DNA of 44,650 bases from Actinomadura sp. HBU206391 (GTDB taxonomy: Bacteria; Actinomycetota; Actinomycetes; Streptosporangiales; Streptosporangiaceae), in the NCBI RefSeq assembly GCF_014323665.1, contig NZ_JABVEB010000039.1, forward strand, positions 1 through 44,650. The letters are read 5' to 3'. Made by a program: the position numbers and the translations under genes. The notes beneath the pieces were generated by a model. The model was not told where the DNA came from, ran no database searches, and saw only the letters and a program-made list of their open reading frames with translations. Below, one piece after another: positions 25,326 to 33,070 of this stretch (within the stretch, counting starts at the first letter, position 1; every line of letters starts with the position of its first letter).

Positions 25326-26558
25326 ATGGGCGAGTCGACGACGTGTTGCATCGCCGGAAGCGGCCCCGCCGGGGCGGTCCTCGGGCTGCTGCTGGCCCGG
25401 TCCGGCATAGACGTGATCGTGCTGGAGAAGCACGGCGACTTCCTGCGCGACTTCCGTGGCGACACCATCCACCCCAGCACCCGCGAGGTGATCGACGAGC
25501 TCGGGCTCGGCCCGCGCTTCGAGGAGCTTCCGCAGCGCAAGGTCGAGCGCCTCAACGTGGTCACCGACACCGGTGAGATCGCGTTCGTGGACCTGGGTCT
25601 ACTGAAGAGCCGGCACCCTTACATCACGTTCATCCCGCAGTGGGACTTCCTCACGATGGTGACGGAGGAAGCGGCGAAGTATCCGAACTTCCGGCTCCTC
25701 ATGCAGGCCGAGGCATTCGACCTCGTACGCGAGCAGGGCCGGATCGCGGGGGTGCGCTATCGCGACGAGAAGGGCGAGGAACACGAGATCCAGGCCGCGC
25801 TGACGGTGGTCGCGGATGGGCGGAACTCCACGCTTCCGCGCGCTGCCGGACTGGTGAGGCACGACTACGACGCCCCGATGGACGTCGCGTGGTTCCGGCT
25901 CGACCGGGTACAAGGCGACCGTCCGGACACGTTCCTGCGCGTCGGCGCCGGGCATCTCCTCGTCGGCATCAACCGTATGAGCTACTGGCAGTTCGGTTAT
26001 CTGGTGCCGAAGGGCCGATTCGGTGAAGTGCGCGAGGAGGGCATCGAGGAGTTCCGCCGACAGGTCGCGGACCTGGTCCCATTCCTGGGCGACCGTCTCG
26101 AAGAGCTCGATTTCGACGCGGTGAGCGTGCTGGAGGTACGGGTCGACCGGTTGCGTCGGTGGTACCGGCCGGGTCTGCTGGTCATCGGCGACGCCGCGCA
26201 CGCCATGTCTCCCGTGGCAGGGGTCGGTATCAACCTCGCGGTCCAGGACGCGGTAGCCGCGGCCAACCGGCTCGCCGGGCCGCTGCGCCGAGGCGTCGTA
26301 CGCACCGAGGACCTGGCGGCGGTGCAACGGCGACGGCAACCGCCGACCATCGCCGTTCAACGCTTTCAGATCGCACTGCAGAACGCCTTCATCGGTCCGA
26401 CGCTGCAGGGGGACCGGCCGTCCCGCCCGCCCCGTGCGCTCGAGTTGGCCAGGCGGGTGCGCCCGCTGCGACGACTGATGGCCCGGCTGCTCGGCTACGG
26501 CCCGTTGCCCGAGCACGTACGTATCCCGGCCGCCCCTGCGGCCGGGTCGAGAGAGTGA
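25326..26558 (+). CDS. FAD-dependent monooxygenase (PHBH fold)
   Basis: A 410-aa class A flavoprotein. The dinucleotide-binding motif GSGPAGAVLGLLLARSG is at residues ~11-27, with VLEKH at the end of the second strand. The DG motif is VVADGRNS, and the GD motif is LLVIGDAAHAMSPVAGVGIN. GRDTIHP-type residues (FRGDTIHPST) resemble the PHBH substrate region. It hydroxylates an unknown, probably aromatic, substrate using NAD(P)H and O2. A GGGAGG ribosome-binding site precedes the ATG. It likely forms an operon with the LLM gene. Confidence 0.9.
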   Translation: MGESTTCCIAGSGPAGAVLGLLLARSGIDVIVLEKHGDFLRDFRGDTIHPSTREVIDELGLGPRFEELPQRKVERLNVVTDTGEIAFVDLGLLKSRHPYITFIPQWDFLTMVTEEAAKYPNFRLLMQAEAFDLVREQGRIAGVRYRDEKGEEHEIQAALTVVADGRNSTLPRAAGLVRHDYDAPMDVAWFRLDRVQGDRPDTFLRVGAGHLLVGINRMSYWQFGYLVPKGRFGEVREEGIEEFRRQVADLVPFLGDRLEELDFDAVSVLEVRVDRLRRWYRPGLLVIGDAAHAMSPVAGVGINLAVQDAVAAANRLAGPLRRGVVRTEDLAAVQRRRQPPTIAVQRFQIALQNAFIGPTLQGDRPSRPPRALELARRVRPLRRLMARLLGYGPLPEHVRIPAAPAAGSRE

Positions 26559-26663
26559 AGGCTCGGTCCGGCGATCCGGCCGAGGAAGCGATGCGGGAGC
26601 CGATCCTCGGTTGACGGCGTCGAGCGATGCGGGGCGGCGTACCGCCAATCCGGAAGGACGTCT

Positions 26664-27476
26664 TCAGGGCTTGCCGGCGCGGATGGAGTAGGTCAGCGGA
26701 TAGCGGGACGCGCCGGCCGGATGTCGATAGATCTCGCGCGGATGCCGCACGAGCGAACGGCGCTGAAGGTAGAACGTGTGGTCGTGTTCGTGCAGGAACT
26801 CGATCCGCAGTCCGGCCCCGGCGATGGCGGAGACGACGGACGACAGCATGTGATCCCACTCGATCGTCATGTCGTTCTCGGTCACCGCGGTCTCGTCGGC
26901 GTAAGTACCCGGCCCGCCCGAGATGTGCGGGCCTTCGTCGAAGTAGTCGTGTGTGACGGTCCGCCCGGTCTCGTCGTCGAGTACGAAGCTGAACGGGTGG
27001 AACTCGGCAAGGTAGAGGAATCCGCCGGGGGCGAGCAGTTCGGTGACGACCGCCGCCCAACGCGTGAGGTCGGGCAGCCAGTTCAGTGCTCCGAAGCCGG
27101 TGTAGACGATGTCGAAGGTCTGCCCGCCGAGAGCTGAGACCGCGTCGTAGACGTCCGATGCCACGAACCGTGCATCGATCCCCAGGGCGGCCGCCAAGTC
27201 CGAAGCCGCCTCGATTCCCGGTGCCGAGAAGTCCAACCCGGTGACCTGTGCTCCACGCGCCGCCCACGACAGCGTGTCGAGCCCGAAATGGCACTGCAGG
27301 TGCACCAGACGCCTACCAGTGACGTCTCCGACCTCGGCTTTTTCGAAGTCTTTCAGCGAATCGCGTCGCTCGCGGAACCCCTCCACGTCGTAGAAGGATC
27401 CGTTCAGGTGAATGCCCACCCGCTCATCCCACGAGGCCCGGTTCAGCTCCCGCCACCGCCCCGTCAGGTCGTCCAT
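26664..27476 (-). CDS. Class I SAM-dependent methyltransferase
   Basis: A 270-aa methyltransferase. SAM-binding features are LVHLQCHFGLDTLSWAARGA (motif I with a QCHFGLDT variant), VTGLDFSAPGI (motif II) and APGGFLYLAEFHP (motif after strand 5). The QCHFG(L/M)DTLS version marks a well-known bacterial subgroup of unknown substrate. The ATG at 27476 gives MDDLTGRWRELNRASWDERV, the expected start; upstream reading is unrelated. It is convergent with the FAD monooxygenase gene. Confidence 0.88.
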   Translation of the reverse strand: MDDLTGRWRELNRASWDERVGIHLNGSFYDVEGFRERRDSLKDFEKAEVGDVTGRRLVHLQCHFGLDTLSWAARGAQVTGLDFSAPGIEAASDLAAALGIDARFVASDVYDAVSALGGQTFDIVYTGFGALNWLPDLTRWAAVVTELLAPGGFLYLAEFHPFSFVLDDETGRTVTHDYFDEGPHISGGPGTYADETAVTENDMTIEWDHMLSSVVSAIAGAGLRIEFLHEHDHTFYLQRRSLVRHPREIYRHPAGASRYPLTYSIRAGKP

Positions 27477-27589
27477 GAGCCAGAGGATAGACAGCGCGCG
27501 AGGGGTGAACAACGCGTATTCGCGCGACCACGGTGCCGCCCGAATGGTGCTGTCAATGACTGCACGCAATGATGGCCCCGGGTTTTGGT

Positions 27590-28858
27590 TCATGGGCCTT
27601 GGGGTTGGGCGCCTGCACCGGTGTCGCCGGTGGGGTTGTCGTCGGGGTGGGTTGCCCATGGGGGTAGGAGTCGTAGGACGTGTCGGCCGTGGTCGTCGCG
27701 GTGTTCGCGTACTTGGTGGGGGTGTTGTTCGACCCATTGGTTATGGAAGGAACACAACGGGGCGAGGCGGGTGATGTCAGTGGGGGTGCCGGTTTTCCAG
27801 CCGCCGCCGGTGTGGTGGATCTCGCAGTACCGGGCGGGGATCTCACACCCCTGTACCGCGCAGGTGTCATACAACGTCTCCAGCACCCGCCGCTGATGGA
27901 GGGTGGCGAAACGGGCGGTGCGGCCGAGGTAGAGCGGGTGCCCGCCCGAGCCGAGGATGAGCGCGGACACCCCCGCGGTCAAAGCGATCTGGCGGGCGCG
28001 TTCGGCCGAGATCAACCCGCCGCCGGGAAAGCTCCCAGGGTGGGTGCCGCCGTTGAGGGTGTCCAGGTCGATGATGACGGTGGCGGTGGTGCGCTGGTGT
28101 CCTTGGGACAGGATGCTGAACACCGCATCGGCGGTGCGGTGGGCGTGGTCGCGGTCGTCGGCGGCCCCGGTGGGTGTGGTGAGCGGGGCCAGGGTCTGGT
28201 TCCATACCGCGGTGTGTTCGGGTGACAGCCAGCCCTTGATCCAAGTGCCGCCGTCCAATGACGCCGACCGGGTGATCCAGGAGCGTTTGAACCCGCGGCG
28301 GGCATCGGGTGGGGTGGGTTCGCGGCCGTCGCGTTCAGCGACCACCTCCCCGATCCGCACCCCCGCCCGAGCGACCCGATCCGCACAAGCACCGTCATCT
28401 GCCAGCTCCAGGAGGATCTGCTCGCCGGCCGTCGCGTCGGCGTCGTCCAGGCGGGCCAGCGCGTCGGTGAGGGTGGCGGCATACCCATACGACAGGGTGC
28501 CGGTCCGCAACCGCTCGCCCGTGCGGGCCAGCCGCGGCAACTGACGCGCCAACATCAACCGTTCCCGGGCGCGGCCGGTGCGCATCCCCATCCGATCCCG
28601 CAGCCACGCCGACGTACACGAATACCCCGACCCCCGCACCTCACCAGCGCAATCCACCCGCCGCACCAGAGCGGCCAGCGCCGCCTCACCCACATCGATC
28701 ACCCGGCCCAGACGCTCGGCCAGTTCCATGCACGCCACCGCCGACTCCGGGGGCCGGCGCGCGGCGAGCTCGGACACACACGCCGACAGCGCCTCCACCA
28801 ACTCGGCGGGGGAGGCACCGCCCAGCTCGGTGACGGTCTCGGTCGCGGTCTGTCTCAC
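27590..28858 (-). CDS. 13E12-repeat / DUF222 HNH endonuclease family protein
   Basis: A 422-aa protein. The N-terminal two thirds is DUF222 (helical; LAERLGRVIDVGEAALAALVRRVD; YSCTSAWLRDRMGM). The C-terminal third is an HNH nuclease domain with CAVQGCEIP, the EIHHTGGGW histidines, and LCSFHNQWVEQH. Such 13E12-family genes are multi-copy and mobile-looking in actinomycetes. The start is the GTG at 28858 (VRQTATETVTEL), 2 bp after an AGGGG site; upstream open frame is not typical protein. A LexA-like box lies 34 bp upstream, matching SOS control of some mycobacterial relatives. Confidence 0.87.
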   Translation of the reverse strand: MRQTATETVTELGGASPAELVEALSACVSELAARRPPESAVACMELAERLGRVIDVGEAALAALVRRVDCAGEVRGSGYSCTSAWLRDRMGMRTGRARERLMLARQLPRLARTGERLRTGTLSYGYAATLTDALARLDDADATAGEQILLELADDGACADRVARAGVRIGEVVAERDGREPTPPDARRGFKRSWITRSASLDGGTWIKGWLSPEHTAVWNQTLAPLTTPTGAADDRDHAHRTADAVFSILSQGHQRTTATVIIDLDTLNGGTHPGSFPGGGLISAERARQIALTAGVSALILGSGGHPLYLGRTARFATLHQRRVLETLYDTCAVQGCEIPARYCEIHHTGGGWKTGTPTDITRLAPLCSFHNQWVEQHPHQVREHRDDHGRHVLRLLPPWATHPDDNPTGDTGAGAQPQGP

Positions 28859-28891
28859 ACCCCTGACACTAAGCAACGCCACCGACAAAAA

Positions 28892-28907
28892 TCGAACATA
28901 TACTCGA
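28892..28907 (-). promoter_or_regulatory. LexA-like (SOS) box upstream of the HNH gene
   Basis: TCGAAC-ATAT-ACTCGA resembles the actinobacterial LexA box TCGAAC-N4-GTTCGA. The left half is perfect, and the right half matches at four of six positions. The outer TCGA/TCGA is symmetrical. It sits 34 bp before the GTG start of the 13E12/HNH gene. Confidence 0.5.
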
Positions 28908-28943
28908 AGATGACAGAGTCTGACCGCGTCGGTTCGCCTCTGA

Positions 28944-29294
28944 TCGGGCCCGCTGCAGCGGGCAGCATGGCGAGGACCGGACGATGGATGGCTCATCACC
29001 GGCCTAAGCTCGCTGCACCCCGGCAACGATGGCATCACCGTCTATCTGCACGAAGTCGAGGATGTCGGCTCCGAGACCTTCCTGGACATCACCGAGTTCC
29101 CTCCGCTAGACGGCGGTGACGAAGAAGACTCCGGCTTCGGCCAGGACGTCGCTGTCGCCGCGACCCCAGAAGAAGCCCTCGACCTGGCTGAACGTCTAGT
29201 CGGTGCGCTGCCCGAACGCTGGGTCAATGGTGGAGTCGTCGGAGCCGAGTACCAGGACTACCGGACCAACCACAACACACCGCCGAACCTGTGA
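28944..29294 (+). pseudogene. 5'-truncated remnant of a hypothetical protein
   Basis: From the stop at 28941-28943 to the TGA at 29292-29294 the frame is open for 116 codons but contains no ATG. It reads as protein: DDGWLITGLSSLHPGNDGI, then TVYLHEVEDVGSETFLDI, then PEEALDLAERLVGALPERW, ending in YRTNHNTPPNL. It is acidic, with a coherent hydrophobic pattern. I do not recognise the family. The missing start suggests a gene cut by insertion or deletion next to the HNH gene. Codon third positions are less GC-rich than the neighbours, consistent with decay or transfer. Confidence 0.55.
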
Positions 29295-29542
29295 GGCTTC
29301 GGCGCTACCTGACACAGGTTCGCGCCAACATGTGCGTCAGGGCGCTGCGCCTTTGTATTTTGTCTCGGACCATTCGCAGCTGCCCCGCCCACCGATAACC
29401 GCCTTTCGGAGCAGCGAACAGTCGCCATAGTAAATGTGCGGAGAAGCTCGGACCGCCGACCCGTAATCAGTGCTGACCCAGCCGACGCCGAACATCGCCC
29501 GCGGCGGTGGTCATCACTGATCTGTCGTGGTCGAGGGAATGG

Positions 29543-29956
29543 TCAGGGCCCCGCGGTGACGGGCCGCCTGGCGCGGGCGCACGTCACCGCGATGACCGCC
29601 AGGAGCGTCACGGCCCCCACGTCGAACAGCGCTCCCGGGGCGGCATCGCGCCATGAGGAGCCCGGCAGAGAGAACATGAGCCCGAGGAAGGACGACTTGG
29701 TGGCGATCGCGGTGACGGCGACCGGCACCCGCACAGCGGCGTGGTAGGCCGACCAGACCAGCGACGCGCCGAGCGCTCCCTGCAGCACGCCTCGGTGCTT
29801 GAGCAGCGCCAGGACCATGGGGTCCGACGGGTCGCCGATGCCGTACGCGAAGTCGAGCGTCCCCGGCCAGCCGACCGCGAGCATCGGCGTCGCCGTCACG
29901 ACCCCGAGGGTCACCAATGTCGCTCGGACCACGACCTCGGCCGTATGCGATCTCAC
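29543..29956 (-). CDS. Small membrane protein of unknown function
   Basis: A 137-aa protein with about four hydrophobic segments (VVVRATLVTLGVVTATPML; LQGALGASLVWSAYHAAV; VAVTAIATKSSFLGLMFSL; GAVTLLAVIAVTCA). The GTG at 29956 has an AGGAGG site 6 nt upstream. It is 28 bp downstream of the exported SDR gene, so they are probably one operon. I do not recognise a characterised family. Confidence 0.7.
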   Translation of the reverse strand: MRSHTAEVVVRATLVTLGVVTATPMLAVGWPGTLDFAYGIGDPSDPMVLALLKHRGVLQGALGASLVWSAYHAAVRVPVAVTAIATKSSFLGLMFSLPGSSWRDAAPGALFDVGAVTLLAVIAVTCARARRPVTAGP

Positions 29957-29984
29957 AGAGCCTCCTGATGCCCGCGTCACGGTG

Positions 29985-30977
29985 TCAGAGTCCGCTGGCG
30001 GGTGTGCCGGGCGGCAGATCCATCTCTCGCCCGGCCGTGAGCCCGCCATCGACCGGCACGGACGCGCCGGTCATGTACGCGAACTCGTCCGAGGCGAGTC
30101 CCAGCACCGCGTCAGCGATCTCCCGCGGTTCGGCCATCCGCTGGAGGCCGTCGATGTTGAGCGGCCCGAAGGCCTTCTTGAACTCCTCCCATGCCGCATC
30201 GGGGATGCCCGGCGGCCGGGTGAACGCGGTGTCGGTGACGCCGGGCAGGATCGCGTTGACCCGGATGCCGCTGCCGCCGTACGCGAGTGCGGACGCCTTG
30301 ACGATGCCCTGAACCGCGCGCTTGCTCGAGGCGTACGCCGCCTGCGTCGACCGCGTCACCTCGGTCGCCGCCGACGACGTACAGATGATCACCCCGCCGC
30401 CGGTCCGCAGCATGTGCGGCACCTCGTACTTGATCGCGAGGAAGACGCCCCGGGCGTTGGTGTGGTGTACGTCGTCCCACTCCTCGACGCTGATGAGGTG
30501 GGGCGGTTTGGCGACGCCGATGCCCGCGTTGTTGAAGGCGATGTCGAGCCGTCCGTACAGTGCCGCGACGCGGTCGACGAACGCCTTCACCTGGTCGGCG
30601 ACCCGCACGTCGGCCCTGATGTAGGTCGCGGTGCCGCCCGCCTTGCGGATCTCCTTTTCGACCTGGCGGCCCAGGGCCTCGCGCCGCCCGCAGAAGCCCA
30701 CCTTCGCGCCCTCGCGGGCGAACGCCCTGGCCGTCGCCTCGCCGATCCCCGAGGTCGCCCCGGTGATGAGGACGACCTTGCCGGCGAAACGCCTCCCCAG
30801 CCGGCCGGAGGTCGCCCCGGTCGCCGCCTCTGCCCGTGCCGCCGGGCCGAGGGCCGAGGCCGCCACGCCGGCGAGACCCGCTGCCGTGGCCCCCATGATC
30901 GCTCTTCTGCTGACCGGTGGTCGCCGCTGCTCGGTGTTCACGTCATCAGTGCTCATGTCGTCCGGCTCAGTGCTCAT
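29985..30977 (-). CDS. SDR oxidoreductase with Tat-like signal
   Basis: A 330-aa protein. Residues 22-50 look like a Tat signal (VSRRAIMGATAAGLAGVAA, ending APAAR-AEA). The SDR domain follows (~62-315): TGATSGIG, NNAG (FNNAGIG), SS catalytic Ser region, YASSK for Tyr/Lys, and the C-terminal DGG motif (VPVDGGLTAGR). An exported SDR is unusual because the NAD(P) cofactor is cytoplasmic; the twin-Arg motif is SRRAIM, not the full consensus. An 18-bp repeat around the start gives two possible starts, at 30977 and 30956. Confidence 0.85.
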   Translation of the reverse strand: MSTEPDDMSTDDVNTEQRRPPVSRRAIMGATAAGLAGVAASALGPAARAEAATGATSGRLGRRFAGKVVLITGATSGIGEATARAFAREGAKVGFCGRREALGRQVEKEIRKAGGTATYIRADVRVADQVKAFVDRVAALYGRLDIAFNNAGIGVAKPPHLISVEEWDDVHHTNARGVFLAIKYEVPHMLRTGGGVIICTSSAATEVTRSTQAAYASSKRAVQGIVKASALAYGGSGIRVNAILPGVTDTAFTRPPGIPDAAWEEFKKAFGPLNIDGLQRMAEPREIADAVLGLASDEFAYMTGASVPVDGGLTAGREMDLPPGTPASGL

Positions 30978-31130
30978 GTCGTCCGACCCAACCAGCGCTC
31001 ACCTGCGCGGCGCCTCCGCCGATGAGCCCGCCCGCGCGGCACTGAGGCCGGTCGTCGCGGCCACTCGGAGGACCCGCACTCCTCCGGCGGGAGGATCCCC
31101 GGCGGACGAGCCGGTATCTATGATCGGGAC

Positions 31131-32306
31131 GTGCTCGCCGAATGGGTGGAACGGGCCGTCGCCGGCAGATTCAGCCCCGTTCGCCTGCTCCTGCTCACCA
31201 GCCTGGCCATCGGCGATCTCGCGCTGTTGCACCGGCCGGGGACGGCCTGGGACTGGGTGCTCGTCCTGACGGGGTGCGCGCTGCTGCTGGGCGCGAGCGC
31301 GTGGCCGCTGCCCGCCGTACTCGGCCTGTCCGTCCTGCTCGGGATCGCCGGCGTCACCGACGCGGATGTCACGGTGCCCGTGAAGGTGATGGACGGCATC
31401 GCGCTGTTCGAACTCGCCGTACGCCGATCGGGCCGGCAACTGTCACTCGGCGGGTGCGCGCTCGCCATGGCCATCGCGGTCGAGTGGGCCGGCCGGCCTC
31501 CGGCGGAGGTCGCGCCCGTGCTGTACCGCGTCGGAACGGTCATGGGCGTTCCCTTGCTGGTGGGCGCCTATATCCGCTCCGTACGCGAAGGCGCCCGGCA
31601 GGCCAGGGAGAAGGCCGCCGAAGAGGAGCGGCGGCGGCTGTTGCAGACGCGCGCCGTGCGAGCGGCCGAGCGTACGGCGATCGCCCGTGAGCTGCACGAC
31701 CTGGTGGCCCACCACGTGTCGTCGATGGTGCTGCGGGTGGGCGTGGCCCGGCACGTCATGCCGGACGCCGACCCGCGCGTCGCCGAGGTGCTCGGCGACC
31801 TGCACACCTCCGGTACGGCCGCGCTCGCGGATCTGCGCCGCCTGGTGGAGGTGCTCCGCGACCCCGCCTCGGTGAACGACAGCCCACCACTGATCGATCC
31901 GGCAGCTCTGCCCGCAGCGCTGAGCACCGTGGTGGAGCACGGGCGGAAGACGGGGCTCACGATCGACGCGTCGATCGACCCGGCCGTCGCCCGGCTCGAC
32001 ACGCTTCGCGGCTTCACCGTGCTGCGGCTGATACAGGAAGGGCTGGCCAACGTCGCCAAGCACGCGGGCCCGTCCGCGCACGCGCAGCTGTCGGTACGGA
32101 TGGACGGCGGCACCATGATCCTACTCATCAGCAATGCCGCCGGCGCGGATCGCCCGGCGCCGGGCAAGCCCGGGCACGGTCTGACCGGCATGCTCGAACG
32201 CGTGGAACTGCTCGGCGGGCGCCTGCGCGCCGGTCCGAGCCGGCAGGGATGGTCGCTCTCCGCGGAACTGCCCGCCGCGGTTCCCGGCCTGGAACCGCAG
32301 CCGTGA
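31131..32306 (+). CDS. NarL-type sensor histidine kinase
   Basis: A 391-aa kinase of the HisKA_3 class. About four or five membrane helices occupy residues ~18-150, then a coiled linker (REGARQAREKAAEEERRRLL). The dimerisation domain carries His189 (ARELHDLVAHHVSSM), and a HATPase_c domain with NVAKHAGPSAHAQL and GHGLTGMLERVELLGG ends the protein. The start is a GTG at 31131. It overlaps the regulator gene by 4 nt. The signal is unknown. Confidence 0.9.
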   Translation: MLAEWVERAVAGRFSPVRLLLLTSLAIGDLALLHRPGTAWDWVLVLTGCALLLGASAWPLPAVLGLSVLLGIAGVTDADVTVPVKVMDGIALFELAVRRSGRQLSLGGCALAMAIAVEWAGRPPAEVAPVLYRVGTVMGVPLLVGAYIRSVREGARQAREKAAEEERRRLLQTRAVRAAERTAIARELHDLVAHHVSSMVLRVGVARHVMPDADPRVAEVLGDLHTSGTAALADLRRLVEVLRDPASVNDSPPLIDPAALPAALSTVVEHGRKTGLTIDASIDPAVARLDTLRGFTVLRLIQEGLANVAKHAGPSAHAQLSVRMDGGTMILLISNAAGADRPAPGKPGHGLTGMLERVELLGGRLRAGPSRQGWSLSAELPAAVPGLEPQP

Positions 32307-32956
32307 TCCGGGTGCTCCTCGTCGACGACCAGCACCTTGTCCGCATGGGCCTGACCATGCTGTGCGAGTCGGCTGACGACGTGGAGGTCGCGGGCGAGGC
32401 GAGCAACGGGCACGAGGCGGTGCGGCTGGCCGAGCGGCTCCTGCCCGACGTGGTGCTGATGGACCTGCACATGCCGGGCATGGACGGGGTGACCGCCACC
32501 GAACGGATCACGGCGGCCCGGCCGGCGACCCGCGTGCTGGCGCTGACCACCTTCGACGACGACGACCACCTTTACCCTGCGCTCGCCGCCGGGGCCTGCG
32601 GCTTCGTGGTCAAGGACACACCGCCGGGTGAGCTGCTCGACGCCGTCCGCCGCGCGGCCGAGGGCGACAGCCCGTTCAGCCGGACCGTCCTCAGCCGGCT
32701 GGTCGACCAGGCGGTACGCGCCCGCGGCGCGGTGAGTGGAGCGACGGCCGATCCGCTCCCCGGCCTGTCCCCGCGTGAACGCCAGGTGCTCGCGCTGGTC
32801 GCCGCCGGTCACTCCAACCAGGAGATCGCCCACCGGCTGCACCTCGGTGTCACCACCGTGAAGACACATGTCGGCAGCCTCATGGCCAAGACCGGCACCC
32901 GGAACCGGATCCGGCTCGCCGTCCTCGCCGTACGCGCCGGAATCACCGGCGACTGA
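32303..32956 (+). CDS. LuxR/NarL-family response regulator
   Basis: A 217-aa regulator. The receiver domain has DD pair (VDDQH), phospho-acceptor D54 (VLMDLHMPG), T (LALTTFD) and K (VVKDTPP). The LuxR HTH domain is at residues ~150-212 (LSPRERQVLALVAAGHSNQEIA, VKTHVGSLMAK). It is translationally coupled to the kinase gene by a GTGA overlap. The two make a standard two-component system; targets unknown. Confidence 0.93.
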   Translation: MIRVLLVDDQHLVRMGLTMLCESADDVEVAGEASNGHEAVRLAERLLPDVVLMDLHMPGMDGVTATERITAARPATRVLALTTFDDDDHLYPALAAGACGFVVKDTPPGELLDAVRRAAEGDSPFSRTVLSRLVDQAVRARGAVSGATADPLPGLSPRERQVLALVAAGHSNQEIAHRLHLGVTTVKTHVGSLMAKTGTRNRIRLAVLAVRAGITGD

Positions 32957-33001
32957 GACCGGTCCGCAGCCGAAGATCAACGGGCCGGAGGACCCGTCGG
33001 T

Positions 33002-33070
33002 CACGGCCCCTTGGCTGGGGGGCTACGGCCCCTTGGCTTGGGGGGCTACGGCCCCTTGGCCTGGAGGCTG
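33002..33070. repeat. 22-bp repeats at the 3' end of the kinase gene
   Basis: Three copies of ACGGCCCCTTGGC plus a G-run (starting 33003, 33025 and 33048; period 22-23 bp). The third copy encodes the last residues and stop of the Ser/Thr kinase, so the gene end has been duplicated twice beyond the stop codon. Confidence 0.8.
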
